Of a stretch of 64,000 nucleotides of DNA, positions 38,430-51,868 are shown piece after piece. Position numbers and translations under genes: made by a program. Position 1 is the stretch's first letter. Every line of letters begins with the position of its first letter. The notes beneath the pieces were generated by a model. The model did not search any database. It was not told where the DNA came from and saw only the letters and a list, made by a program, of their open reading frames with translations. Source of the stretch: Planococcus citri (lineage: Eukaryota > Arthropoda > Insecta > Hemiptera > Pseudococcidae); NCBI RefSeq assembly GCF_950023065.1, contig NC_088679.1, positions 45,322,001 through 45,386,000 of the forward strand, read 5' to 3'.

Positions 38430-38960
38430 TACCAAAAATTATTTCAATTTTTTAGCGAATTTTTGAAAACCCAAAATTGACTATTTTTCGTGATTTCTGC
38501 TTTTTAAAACAAAAATGTATTTACCTATTCAGTAAAAATGATGAAAGTTACACATGAAAGTAATTTTCCCAAGCAGGATTTCGCCATTTTCGTATATTTT
38601 AAAACCCCCAGAACGATTTTTGAGTTCTTCAAAACTTTAAATTTCTGTAGTATTTTTAAATTTTCCGGAAAGCGCGGAAATCAATTTGTGCACCTAAAAA
38701 TCAAGTTGTGCGCTATTTTTAACCTAATTAAATTTAACATCACAATGTTGGTCAAAAAAACACTCGAACTGTTCACTAAAAAGTCGGATCAAGTGTGAAT
38801 GAACTCATTAACCAGGTCTCGATTTATAGCTGCTCAAATTAACTCTCACACATTCAGGGGAATCAAAAAATCCTGGAGAAATTTGAAAAACGCACTGGAG
38901 GCAACAAAATGATAGAAAATTGTGAAATTTGGTTGGGTGGCATTGATATCATTTTCAAGA
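38430..38960. repeat. Probable copy of the CCTCCAG/TCCAGAAAG repeat family in the intron
   Basis: CCGGAAAGCGCGGAAATCAATTTG-type text with GTGCACCTAAAAATCAAG follows the same order as the units at 14.7-15.7 kb. The plus-strand frame at 38,538-38,798 lies within it and is repeat-derived. It sits in the intron between the exons at 37,944 and 40,993; the rest of that intron (38.96-40.99 kb) shows nothing coding. Confidence 0.45.
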
Positions 38961-40992
38961 TTTTACTGAATAAAATACTTTTTTTTTTATATAAAAATAA
39001 TAAATCGTCAAATTTTGTAAAATTCTGGATTTATAAAAAATTGTCAAATATAAATTTAGGCTCCTGAAATTTCATCTCAGTGACTTATTTCTTGAAGAAA
39101 TTGATCGGCAACGCCGAGCTGGGGTAAATTTTTTCAAAACTTTAATCTCATTGGGAAGATGACTAGAAAAAAGGGAAATAAAACATATACCACTCCACGT
39201 TTTTGTAAATTAGAGAATAAAATTTAAAAATTTGAAATTAAAAAAAAAATAAAAACCAGCAACTTTGAAATCAGGACTAAGAATTCAAAACTTTGTAACA
39301 AGAGTCACCCCAACAACTTCAGTTTTTTTTACGATTGGTGTTTGAAATTTATTTTGTTTTCATGCAAATGTTATTATAGTTTGATTCGATTATGAAAACA
39401 CATTTTTTTTTTCGTTTTAATTTGAATACATAAAAAGGAATTTTGTTTTTCAAGTTCTTTTTTTTATTTGAAAGTGGCCATTATTATCCATTCCTGAAAA
39501 AATATCAGCATTTAATTATTTTCTTATTCTTAAACCAAAATGATAATTGAAATTGATTTTTATTTCTGACAATGTTATATGTGGCTTTTGTCTGATCATC
39601 CTGGACTCACACGTTGACAATTTCATCAATAGTGAAGCTTCAACGAATACACCTGCAGCTACGTACTTTCTGCGATACGACTAATTCACAAGTAGGTATA
39701 GGTAAGTATAAGAAAGATTTTTTTTTTTTTGAAATAAACATTTGAAAAAAAGTTGAATTTATTAACAAACCGCTCGCACAATATTGGTAAACCCGACGAT
39801 TTATTTTAATTCTGAAGAGGGTTCAGGTAGTATAATATCAGTATGGGGTATCTTACTGATACCGGCTAATAATTATTCACGTGACAGATATAGGGAAAAA
39901 CGATGGACCACCTTCATGCGTAATCGAATAAACCACCGAGATGCTAAATTTCTCCCCAGTTAAATATAATAGAAACCTAGGATTGAACAGACTAGCCGTC
40001 CCTTTGTATTTTAAACGTTCAAGAATGATCATATTTTTGTGTAATGTATTAGACTGAGGGGCGGCCGGATGGTGGTGGTGGAAAACATGCTCACATTCTC
40101 ACTATTATAGGCCGGGGTAGGTACCATAATGATCTTAATTGCAAAACCTAATATAAATAATTCTAAAAATCCGTTTAGTTGATCCACTTGAGGGTGATAC
40201 GTCAACGCTATTTGGGTTAACTTCGACATTTTACCTACTTTATGGATGTTTTGCATAAACCTGGGTGTACCTATTTGTTTACTCGACTCGGTAAAAATTT
40301 TCTTTCTATTTACATGGGTGACAATTCACACGGCGTGCTTTATTAATTTACGATTATGGAAAAACGCACTCTGTGTATAGGAGTGTCTTATTTATTAACG
40401 TGATCGTATATTTACTTTCATCAAGGTCCAGCAAATGTATGCGATGATCGGATACTAAACCATTTTTAAGCTTTTAGGTTACCTACTCGATAAAATACGC
40501 ACGAGTAGGTATTAATTTTGTTTTAAAAGCTGGGCGCGATTCAAGACAAAAGACACCAAGAGTGATTTTTTATGCCAAAAAATTATATCTATCGTAACTC
40601 AGGCGGTAATGTGTTGTTAGCGTTTCGTAAGGAATACCTATTGAAATAATGAGCAGTTTTGAATTGGCAGTTAAACAAAGTAATGTAAGAAATATACCGA
40701 CTGCTTGATTCATGATTGTAAGTCATTATACCTACAGATTTTTTAAACGCATAGGCAGTACCTACGTAGGAATAAAATATAAAATATATTTATATTCGTG
40801 CTTATAACAATATTATGGCTAGATGACACGCAATCCAAGAACGAGATTAATTGTTTAAATCGTAACTAAACGACATTTCACATTTAGGACACACTATGTG
40901 CATTTCTTTCCAAAGTTCGACAGTCGACTATACAAGTTAGGTATAATTCTAAGATCAATTAGAGTGTACCCATGTAATCTAATAGCACGTAC

Positions 40993-41541
40993 CTGAAAAT
41001 CATTGGAATTCTGACTAGAATATTTTCCCATACAGATATTGAAATCTGCTGGATCATTTTCGACGAAATTTTCATCATTCCCACATATCACATTATTATT
41101 CCGCTCGTCGTTTTGCATTTCGGGCGATACCGCTGAATTGCAATTGTTTTCAACATTAGCCGAATGTACTGAGGCTATTTTATCACATTCTTCTACCTGT
41201 ATGGTATTTTTGGCGGCGTCTGTAAGCCGAACCATGGTTACATGGTTTTCAGCTTCTTCTTCGGAGTAAAATTCATCTGTAACGTACCACGACGTATGAG
41301 GTACACGTTCTTCGACAGCTTTGCGAACTTTATCCGAAGTACTGTCACTTCTTTGTATGTAATTATTGGCAGTACTTTTGCATTTTTTCAAATAATTTTT
41401 TACTTTTTTGCTTTTGCTGAGGTATTTTTCGCGACTGAAGTGATCCGGTTTTTCATCGCCATCGTTGATAAAATCGGAGGCTGGTTCCCAAGAATCGGTT
41501 ACAGTTTCTTCTTTAATAAAGGATGATTCTTTTTCAGGCAC
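40993..41541 (-). CDS. Large internal exon of an unidentified minus-strand gene (183 codons)
   Basis: This is the best-supported coding block here. Minus-strand acceptor GAATTTCTGTTTCCAG|GTG and donor CAG|GTACGT bound 549 nt (183 codons), phase 0 at both ends. A frame this long is very unlikely by chance in DNA where a stop is expected about every 14 codons. The protein is acidic and mostly disordered-looking: E/D-rich start (1-38), a strongly basic patch at 41-55 (KSKKVKNYLKKCK core), a more ordered stretch at 70-118 (VRKAVEERVP, TSWYV, then EFYSEEEAEN), and an Asn-, Ser- and acid-rich tail (125-183). I recognise no domain. The basic patch could bind nucleic acid, phosphoinositides or an importin. 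It continues in frame into the exon at 37,944-38,147 after an intron of about 2.8 kb. An ATG 39 nt upstream in the same frame lies inside intron-like sequence, so I prefer the spliced start. Frames on the opposite strand are shadows. Confidence 0.8.
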
Positions 41542-41599
41542 CTGGAAACAGAAATTCAATATTTTTAATTTTTTGGACATTATAAATTTATTATACTTA

Positions 41600-44500
41600 T
41601 GTATGTATGTACATAGGTTTAGGAGCTGAATTTCATTTTTGTATTTTAAACAATTTTCAAAAAATTTTAAACTGGATAATTTTTTATTAAAAAAAAATCA
41701 GAATGTGATTAAAATTGAAATAAACATCAGAAATTCAATTCATACTTTGTTTTCTACCTCTTGAATCGATTGGTATGAATGATTTTGAACCTTCTGAAAC
41801 TTACAGCGGATCACTAGTGAATGTCTAAAATTTTTTATTTTTGGCGACACTGCCATAAAAAAAGATCAAAATTGAATTCAGCGCCTGAAAACTCTGGCAA
41901 GAATTTTCAAAAAACATTTTAGCTGAATTAAACCCAAAATATAGTCTTCGGTGACTATTTTTGGGAAAATGAAAAAGCTGGATTTTTAGCTTATTTTTGG
42001 CCTTCAAAATCGATTGATTGTGGTTTCATAAGCTGGTTTGAGGCCTACAGCAAATTTTTGAATTTTCTAGATTCACAAAAATTTTCACGAAAAAGAGTCA
42101 TGCTGGAATTCAGCACCTATAAAATTGGATTCAGGTACCTATCTTTGAGATTTTTTAGAAAAATTGGATCAAAGAAGGTTCTGGAACGACTCGAAATCAT
42201 CATCAATCGAAGAATCATTGTGCAAATTTAAATTTTCAAAAATCCTCAAAAAATCGAAAAATGAAATTCAGCACCAAAAACTTGATCTGGTGGGTTTTTT
42301 TTGGACGCTAAAATGACAACGGATCTTTTAACCACTTCTCCTTCATTCCAGTTTTTCAAAAACAGAAAATAACGACTAATCTTACTGCTTACTTTCATTT
42401 TTGAAACAAAACAACCATAATTTTTACTTTTTACTTTCACCATCTAAACTTGCTTTTGAACATACATATCAATAACAATTTCAATAGATTTCATTTTTCA
42501 TACTTCACAATTTCGAATAATCAAATAATTCCATCATAGTCTTCGTCAGACGGCGTTAAATTCGCCTCAAATTAACGGAAACCAAACACATTCGAAATAA
42601 ATCACTTAATCCGAAGTATAAAATCTGGTTACTTGTAAAATCGTCACACGCATTCGTTGTTATCTACATCGCACATTCTTAAAGATAGGGTGGTTTTCCA
42701 CGCAGGTACACCTACATACATTCGGCGATAGAATCGAATTTAAGTCACACTAGCGAAAGGAAATGCATCCAGAATACGAATAGCTCCATAGACTGATTAG
42801 CATTCATTGTTACGATTGAAGGAAATACCCGTTCCGGTTGTAATAGCCGAAGTATACGTGTTTTACCTATTGTCGCCACAATCGTCTTGAAAAAAATCAA
42901 ATATACACTCGAGTACCAGAGGAACCTAAACATATAACCGAATATTCAACTTGAGAATAATTTCAAGTTACGCAATCGTCAGAAGCGTAAATGGGACGGA
43001 CGCTTATTTATACAGCTGTCAAGTTACCATATGAAAATTTTCAAAGGTACACTTTGTGATGGTTTGAACTCACTTATTATAGGCCTAATACTCGTGGAAG
43101 ATAACCTCGTCTATAAAACGTCATTTTAAAAAAAATATTAAAAAGTTTACGAATCATCGTAGTAATCAAAAATTAATTGTAGGTACCTATCTTCAGGAAT
43201 ACAAATTTATTAGTTCGATTTGCAAACGTTTTCATAACATGTTTGATTTTTCAACAAATGAAATACTTACGTATCAACGAACTTATAGAAGTGATAACAT
43301 ATATTTTTAAAACTCATATACGCGGGTGGCCTTATCATTCAAATTTAATTTAATTTCGTACCCAAGGGACAACGTTGTAAAAACTTCTCTCATAAGTTAT
43401 GCACTTGGTAATTCGTACAAACTAGTTCCAATGGTGACCATTAATTATACAACGCTGGACAATCGCCTAATAAAACTGATACATTGTGAAAGGCCGTTAG
43501 CTTTAATTGTATTTGTATTTTTGCATTTAACTTTTTCTCTTTCCTTAAAGTGATGAAAGGTCGCGAGGTTAGAATTTCTCTACTTTGTCGTGAGAAAATA
43601 TGGAAATCAGTTTTACGGATATAGTTCAACTATTTTAATTTTTTTTCCACTTTTACAATTTGTTAAAGAGTATTGTTTTCATTCGACAAACGCTAACAAC
43701 CTGACGACGGCCGAGCTGTTTTTTAATTTATGATTTATGTTTGTTTTTTTCTTCTTCTTTTTCATCACTGCACGAAGCTCGATGTTGAATCGAGTCCATG
43801 TGTTTGAATTTTTAAATCTAAATTAGGGTGGGAATTGTTTTCAACACTTGCGTATTATTATTATGGCCAAATTACTTATACGTTAGCAGATAATTTGCAT
43901 ACGTTCTCAGTTGAGACGATCACATCGTAGCGTTATTTTTACGGCGTTCGGTATGCAATTTTATTAACGCGTGTAAATTGTAGTAGTATATGCGTACAAA
44001 CAGCAGGTGGTCGTTGAATGTGTCGAGTCACTTTATCCATTCCTTGGAGTGGGTAAAAATTGTTTTTGTTTTTTTTGGCCACAGTTGAAAGCGAACAGGG
44101 AGTTTGATCTATATTTTATGTATGAATTGATGAATGTCGCAACCCGGGGAAATGAGGTAAATTGCACAGATCGTTGAAATCACGGATGTCAACTAAAAGC
44201 TCAAACTTATCGATCTGCCAACCTCTCTCCCTACTTCAAAAGCTCTGGAATGATATTCTTATATGAGCAGAAAACTTTATTATAGTCAAAATTCGTTCAA
44301 CAAGAAATTGATCCCAACAAATCGAAAATTTTCGATTGGAGACAAAAAAAACAAAATACGAGTACTTACCTAATACTTATTCAAAAATACCTTCTATACC
44401 TAATGCAAAACTTGAAGGATCGAACTTTTTTTTTCAAAATTTTGTAAATTTTTCAAAATTTAGAGGCTGTTGAAAAATATTGAATTTTGGTTTTAAGTGA

Positions 44501-44890
44501 AGTAAAAAGCTGATAGTTTACATATTTTGATTGTTTTGCATCAGACCAGAAAAATTCGTTTTCAATGTTTGATTTTTGAAAAAAAAAAAACTACAAAATT
44601 TTGATATTGGCTAGATGGCTCCAAATTAAAGCAAGCCGCTGATTGAAATATAATTTTCTCTAGAATGACTCAGAATAACTAACAACTTATCCGAAAAGTT
44701 CCAAAAGAGATGTTAATTTATTGAAAACTGAATATTTAATTCTCAACTTCAGTGAGATCAAATTGAATTTTTTTCAAAATCGACAAATTTTCGGAAGGAT
44801 TCTAAGAAGCTTGAAACCGCAACTTCACTTGGAAAACTACACCGTATCGAAGGGGGAGGGGTTGAATATCGGTGTAATCTAAATTCAATG
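41600..44890. other. Non-coding stretch, probably intron, with decayed repeats
   Basis: No exon found with confidence. 41,750-42,300 carries repeat-like phrases (AAATTCAGCACC twice, at 42,109 and 42,262) related to the dispersed family. 42,540-43,030 is of higher complexity without splice-bounded frames. A short phase-compatible block near 43,085-43,121 (minus) has weak splice signals and I do not call it. Confidence 0.4.
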
Positions 44891-44899
44891 TGATGTGCT

Positions 44900-45290
44900 C
44901 AGGGCTGTTAAATTACCGTAATTTATTCGCTGGTAAAATACGGCGGTAAAATACGGTATTTTACCACTTTGGATATAAAAAATTATTTGTAGTTTGACTT
45001 CAAAGTTCTGAACTTCTGACCTGCCCCTGAAGTAAATTCTCATCAGTTTGGTGTTATTAGAGATTATAGGAAATTTTCCATGGAAATTTTTTGGAAATTT
45101 ATTGGGAAAGTTTTTGGTAACTTTCAAATCATAAATTTTCGTGGAAATTTGGAAATTAATGAAGGAAAGTTGGAAAAAAAGTGATCAATTTTGCTTTTAA
45201 GTAAATTATGGTAAAATACGTAAAAAACTTCTGGTAAAATACGGTAAAATACCGCCGTAATTTACCGACATAAATTACCTTACAGCACTG
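44900..45290. mobile_element. hAT-type MITE (391 bp) with 8-bp target duplication
   Basis: The element starts CAGGGCTGTTAAATTACC and ends with the inverted counterpart, TAAATTACCTTACAGCACTG. Beneath the ends, longer inverted and direct copies of GGTAAAATACGG / CCGTATTTTACC make most of the outer 70 bases on each side self-complementary. It is flanked by GATGTGCT (44,892-44,899) and GATGTGCC (45,291-45,298), an 8-bp duplication with one mismatch. CAG...CTG ends and 8-bp duplications are the signature of hAT transposons. No coding capacity. Confidence 0.8.
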
Positions 45291-45439
45291 GATGTGCCCC
45301 ATTTAAGCAAAAATCGAGTTTCGAGTTGAAGAAGTGAAACAAAAAATTAAAATTGATATCATTCAAAAAAAAAAATCAAAAAAATAGAAAAAATTGGAAC
45401 ATTACTACATAGAATATTCAACAATGGAATCTTTACAAC

Positions 45440-45570
45440 TCGTTAATTTTAAGCCTCCAGTAACCATGCAGTTGATTTTCTTCCAGCAATTTTAAATCGC
45501 TCCAGAAAGTGTTCTGATCAATTTCGGCACCTAAAAATTTAATTCTGTCACAAAATCGATTGAGGAGGTA
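45440..45570. repeat. Short diverged copy of the TCCAGAAAG repeat family
   Basis: Contains AGCCTCCAGTAACC, then GCTCCAGAAAGTGTTC and GATCAATTTCGGCACCTAAAAA, in the same order as the other copies. Confidence 0.45.
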
Positions 45571-45692
45571 AATCGCATGTTCAAGGTCAACCGTTGAAAA
45601 CTGTATTTTTTTACAAGTTGGGAATTTTGAATTAAAAAAAAAATTCCAAAATTGTCAATTTTTGCATATGAATAAAATAAAACTTTCTTTTG

Positions 45693-45716
45693 AAAAAAAA
45701 AAAAAAAAAAAAAAAA
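45693..45716. repeat. Run of 24 A
   Basis: An uninterrupted poly-A tract followed by GGTACCTA. It could be the tail of a retroposed sequence, but no element body is recognisable upstream and I see no duplication flanking it. Confidence 0.85.
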
Positions 45717-45789
45717 GGTACCTAAAGTCGGCTCATCCCATCAAGTTCCACGTCAAAAGTTGATTTCTCTGCAGTATTAAAAAAAAAAA

Positions 45790-47978
45790 AAATTAGTAGT
45801 CAGACGTTTGCAACCTTTCCCTTGCACCTCCCCAACAATTTACTTTCGATTATTCCACATTTGTTCAAATTAAATCACAAAGCTGCTTTCACGTCACTTT
45901 TGCGAATGAAAAAAAAAAATTTCATTTTCAAGAGAGAAATTTTGGTAGTTGAAACGAGTACCTACCTACCCCAATTTAAGCACCGTCTCCTGACCTTGGA
46001 GACAAAGGTTACCTTTATATAGGTAGGTATATCACACATGTCACTAAATTATGTAAACAGGTACAATCAATTCAAGTGTCAGCTTTTGTCTGCTCTGAAT
46101 AAGAAAAATTTCCTCGAAGCTTAAGTTGCCTAGATGATAATATTTGACACTAACTAAGAAACAAACATTCAGTAAATTTTCACCCATAGCTGTTCAAATG
46201 GCAACACTATAAGTTAATTAAAATAATAATTAAGCAACGAAGAAAGTAAACTAACACGACCTATTTTCATTGATCCAATTTAAAAATCAATTTCGACCCA
46301 CGGCGGGTTTAAAAAACTATCAACAGTATCTACGCTGTATACGTTATCTGCAGACTAGATACATTAACACCGATTTTTATTTTCAAAATAGAGAACCGAG
46401 TAACTTCAAAATAAAAAATAAGTTGGTATATTTAAGAATTTCTCAAAGTAATAAAAAATTATTCCAGTATAAGAAATAAAACTCGCTTTCACGTAAATAT
46501 GTTGCATGCAATTGAAAATGAATTCTTACCTATCCTATAGATATGCCTACTAATCAATTATAATATCGAATACAAACGATAATTCAAATCGATATTAAAT
46601 TCACCACGATATTAATTTGCATTTTAATTTTAAATTGTGTTACAGTTCAGAAGATTTTTCTCAACTACAAGCATATCTAAGTAATCGAAGGTCTTAAAAG
46701 TCACGTGCAAAAATTACTTAGGTATATCGTTCAATATTGTTGCTATATATTTTACATGTATATATTCGATGAGGTTTTTTTTTTTTAATACGTATGTATG
46801 TGGGTAGATAAGGTATACTTGTAATCAAATAGGAAACTAATGAAAATGTGAAAAGTAAATTTGATGCACTATGCACACATTTTATGTAGATACAAGTAGA
46901 TAGGTATATATTACGATTACGTGAAAATTATAAATATGTACATTCGTGTCGCACATTCGAACTCCGATAGAGACGACTTTATACAAGTAAAATACACGTG
47001 TATAATATTTTAAATCAAAAGCTTTCCGTGTTTCTCAGCGTTAATGCAGGTATTTTCTTATTAGATTATATGGGTACCTATGTTTTATTATTAAATCATG
47101 TATCACATGCGATAAATGGTTTTATGAAGCACAAACGAGTAGCTACGTAAAATACAGACACTTGAAAATTCACCTGCCACATTTCCGTAGAAAATTTCTT
47201 CAATCGCGAATTTTATCAAAGTAACAGTTTTGAAAACAAACACTCAGTTTCTTCACTTTTTTGAAATGTAATTCCATATTCGAACCGAATATAAAACCAA
47301 CAACTTATACATCACCGGCGAAAAACCAAATTACGTAGGTACCTATAGTCGATTCAACGCAAGAAATTTCAATTTCAAGGGTCCGCACTTCTACTCGAAC
47401 AGATAACCGAATACAATATGCAAACGACAAGTTTCTCAAAAAGTTGCCAGACAGAATTTTAGCACTAGCATTTTACAATAACCACAATATTTGTTGCGCT
47501 GCGACGCGAAGTAAAGAGCATGCTCGGGGTAAATAGTTATTTAAACTTGGAATACGAGTAGTCGCCTACCTTTAGTAACCTAAGGGGAAAATCATATTGT
47601 TGGTAGACTTAAGTGATTTTATTGTTTCGAATCTGCTCGTTGGCAAGTCACATCTGTTATTAAAGATATTTTATTACGGTAATTTTACGTCTCGAGCACC
47701 ATATAATGCAAATAGTCGCATAAAATCGTAAAATTACATAAAAATAGTCGAGACTCGGCAGCACAAAATGTGACATTATTGATCTATACGATTGTGTCGT
47801 ATAAAACAATTAGACATATTTACCACTCATTCATTACTCGAGGAGTAATGTTCATTATGATTTTTCGTCTTGTTCGACGAAGCCATTCACTTCCTTTGTC
47901 GATTATGTGGAGAATTTCGTAAACGTATCGGACGACAAAGAACAAATTTAAACGCATTTATAACGTCATCGTGCTCAC
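45790..47978. other. Non-coding stretch, possibly intron
   Basis: AT-rich with short A runs, an imperfect T run near 46,777 and several GTAGGTA/TACCTA clusters. Frames at 45,822-46,022 and 46,270-46,479 are of chance length. No splice-bounded block convinces me. Confidence 0.45.
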
Positions 47979-48143
47979 CTGTTTGGATTTCTGCGTATAT
48001 GGATCCCGTAATCATTTCCCTTTCAGGATTACAACCAAATGAGAGTAAAAAATTGACATCATAAGAACCATTTCTCCACCATAAATGTGTATAAATCATA
48101 CAGAGAAATTTCACTCGTAAGTACATACAAGTTGAAGAACTGG
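47979..48143 (-). CDS. Candidate internal exon, phase 1 at both ends
   Basis: On the minus strand an acceptor (TTTGACCAAGCAG) and a good donor (ACAG|GTGAGC) enclose 165 nt in phase 1-1, encoding 54 full codons. The residues have a natural, ordered look: MYLRVKFLCMIYTHLWWRNG in the first half, then YDVNFLLSFGCNPEREMITG and SIYAEIQT; three cysteines and one sequon-like NGS. The frame would stay open to 47,887 without splicing (90 codons in all). If it belongs to the same gene as the exon at 41,541, at least one further exon of phase 1-to-0 must lie between them. Family not recognised. Confidence 0.45.
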
Positions 48144-48199
48144 CTGCTTGGTCAAACAATTGGTAATAAGTAGTTTAATCATGATTTTAGAAATATAAC

Positions 48200-51100
48200 G
48201 TATATATGTGGTCTGTTTAATCGAAATGATGTATCGTACGTTTGCACGTAAGTAAACTGCATACGAGTGAGTACATTCATGCGACATGCAAATATTGCAG
48301 AATTATTTTAACCCATTGTTAAAGTTACTTTTTGGTATGTAGGACAATATAGTACTTATATACTTTCTCAATTTATATACCTATACCTATAGTCAGGTTA
48401 AATGCCTGTCCCGAGTAAGTAACTTATTTGTATGAAAAAATAATATCATTGGGTAATTTTCCAAAAAAGGAATATTATGCTCGTGGCTTTGCTTTTGTTT
48501 TCATTATGCCTATGCTATGGGAGACAATAGCGATAAAATTATCATGATAATTATAGGTTACCGGCAGAAGCATCACCTTTGAACGTATCTTGTGCCTTGT
48601 CGCCTGTCATACTACAGAAACCAAGCGTGTTGATATCCTTCATTTTTAGTCTAATACACATAAACATAATAAAAATCACGTTGAAAAAAAAAGAGTTACC
48701 ACAGAATGATATTTGAATGGACAACGAGAGCAGTATTACCTAATGCTCAATTCTTGGTAGTAATTCCATCAAATTTCAAAAAAAATAAAAATAAAATATA
48801 AAATTGAAGAAATTAAAAAAATCTATACTCATAATGTCATAATATAATTGAAAAAAAAATTAAAACCCGTATAAAAATAAATTTTAACAACCCCATTTTG
48901 TACGTACACTTGAAAAGCTAAATAGGTAGGTAACGTGTACGTAGGGTAGGTATAGGTACCTATCAAGTTTTCGTACATGAAACATAATAAAACGAAAAGT
49001 GCTTTGTTCTCAAACTAAAATTCAACCACCCTGATTAAATTAAACTCGTATTTGTATGTACCAGGGAGTTTCATGCACCTAAAGTTATTGTTTTAGTTAC
49101 CCCCTTTGAAATTACACACTTGGTTTGTCATTCGAAGATGAATAGTTTGAGAAAACAATTGCAGGATGTATGTCTAGTGTCAGTGTCTACGTAAATACGT
49201 ACTATGTGGGAGTGTTACGTGTACATTTAAGTTTTCCTTTCATTCTATCGCGTTTCAATCCACCAATTAAACAAGTTTTTTCGTTTGTTTACGAAGGGGA
49301 TTTGATTAAAATTGAAATTTTGTACAGCTAATTCAGATTTCAGAGTTAATTTCCAGTTTCGAGCAATTTAGTTTTTTTCCATCAGCTGTTAAAATCGAAA
49401 CGTAAAATCGCGAAAAATTTAGAAAAGTGGATTTTTCAACGATGAGTTTATGAAGTTGAGGAAAACGAGGAAAGCCTGAAATGGATATCTACTCGTGAAA
49501 AAATTGACTGTTGAAAAAATATTGATTTAAGCATAAATTTTCCAATTTTTTTCTTTTGGTTCAACTTCACGATTTTAAAGATAAAAAATAAATTTAGATA
49601 CACGTTTCAAAAACCCATTTCATGATGGAATTTTTATATGTATTTCACTGGCATTTTTCAAGACTCGAAAAATTCAAAAATATTTCTGAACGTTCGCGAA
49701 CGACTCGAGAAGACAAAAATAGAGACACTTTTTTCGAGTTTTCTCTGTTTGGTTCATAAATTTTGTTAACAAACTCAACAAATTACATATTTGTACCTAT
49801 ACTTCCCAAAAATTGTCATTAATTTTTGAGAGGTTTGTTTCCTTTGATTTCACCTTACTGGTAATGATCCTCCCCTCCCTGCATCCAATTTAACAGCTGG
49901 GGAAGTCCAGATATAGGTAAGTAAATTCTGTAGTATCTGACAAATATGATTAATTTGAGGTTTGAAAGGTTGAAAAAAATCACATTTTCAACACACCAAA
50001 CACATTGTTTGAATTGCTAACCTTGAAATCTGTACAATTTTTTAAACATCTTTATGACGAATTAACCTATTCAAAAAATACCTAGGCTTTGCATTTTACT
50101 TAAATGCCTATATTTATAAGAAAGATTTCACAAAAAATTTACATTCTCTTCTGGTACGTTGTCACATACGCATTGGCCAAAGTACCTAACTACCTAGTAC
50201 CTACTACCTACCTACAACATCTACACTGTACACATGTGAGGCGTGTACACCTATTCATCGACTTCATTGTTATACCGAAACCGCAACTCAACTGGGAAAA
50301 TAATTTGCATTCCAATCGTATTAAGTTAACACATTTTTAAAAATACAACGTGCTCCTAAATATACGCGACAGACAGTTGAGCATTAAATACGTTAGTGCT
50401 TAGGTGCTAATAAATCTTTATTATTATAAATAATTACCCACTAATACTTATCTACCAATAGGCGCGCACGGATTTTTTCTAAAAAGAAAGTGTATGGTAT
50501 CTCTTTGAAATTCTGTTCAGACTCCAAGCATATCAGTTTACCTATTACATTTCCCATTTACCTATACTCAAGAAGCAGCTGATTTTGTTTTCACAAGTAT
50601 GAGAAACCTAGGTGGGTATTACACTCACGATGAAGAAGATCACAAATTGAATCGTGAATAATGATACCTGAATATAACTTACATACTACATACATATAAG
50701 AACTTTACGTGCTGTACGTTGCATATACCTAGTACCTACCTACCTACACATCCATCAAAATGACGTCATATGGCGCCAATATGTACATTTAGACGGGATG
50801 AATTTCGATGACAATGATACGCGTGGTACATGGTTCTCCATTTTCATAATCATTATCGGCAATTATATCGTATTAGCATTCATCGTTAAACAATGAGCAG
50901 ATACCGCATTTTGCAATTACGGTACGTGCCGAACTCGAATTTAAATTGCAAATTCGTAAATTGATTTAAAAAAATTATATTTACAAACTAGTTCAAAGTT
51001 GCGTAGCCTTTGTGGTCATATGTGTAGAGAGAAAAGATACCCACTAGATCAGCAAAATGCAAGCACTTTACCAACAATTATTTTGTTTTGACTCATTTAA

Positions 51101-51868
51101 CGGTTTTTGTATTACGGTACTTTCGTCTTCCTCGAATTGTGATGTAATCTAATTCTTCGCAACCAAATACAACATAACGTCTAGAAAACTAGGTTGGTTG
51201 TCTAGTGATGTGCTTTTTTTTTTTTTGAATTCCTATGTAGCGATGATAATTTTTTATATATGTATACCCGTACGTCGTGAATTTAAAAGTGCACATGTGG
51301 ATTTCAACTTTTCAGCAGTGTTATTCTATAAATCATACAAAACCATATTAAGTTAGATGGGCTATCTAGTGCTGACGTTCACACTGGACCTTATTTAAAG
51401 CAACTTTTTTTATCGTAGGTACTGTACAATTACATATATTTTCTAATCCGTAGACTAGGAAATTTGTGAAAATGAGGAGATGAAAAATTATAAATCTTGA
51501 ATACCTACTTAATGCCTCTTTTGAAAAACATAAGTTGCTTCAAAAGAAACAATAATCTATAATTTTTTCTTTAATCGCTCATTTACCTACTTTTGCATTC
51601 GTTTTTGACAAATAATTAGTTATCAACTTAGGTACACACTCATTTGCAAATTGGTGAAAATCATTCAAGATGGATTCTTTTTTTGTCCCAAAACTTGAAA
51701 TGAAAGATTAACGAGAGCTATTTTCAGATTTACTTCAAGTATTCGTATGTACATGTTTCCTAAATTGAAGCAATTTAAAAAACTGAAAAATTCGGAGAAA
51801 TTGTAATGAAATGCTACGTACAATTAAGTTTGTCAAACCGAGAGCAAAAACGACTTCGAGAACCAATC
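48200..51868. other. Non-coding stretch
   Basis: No supportable gene. Dense TAGGTA/TACCTA text near 48,380, 48,950, 50,180-50,215 and 50,730. A 78-codon frame at 50,104-50,340 lies over such repeats and is not credible. Confidence 0.5.

Noticed and set aside
41039..41526. Plus-strand frames opposite the 183-codon exon
   Set aside because: Shadows of the minus-strand coding exon.
43085..43121. 37-nt minus-strand block that could bridge the phase-1 and phase-0 exons
   Set aside because: Phase does not resolve the needed 1-to-0 change with confidence and the splice signals are weak.
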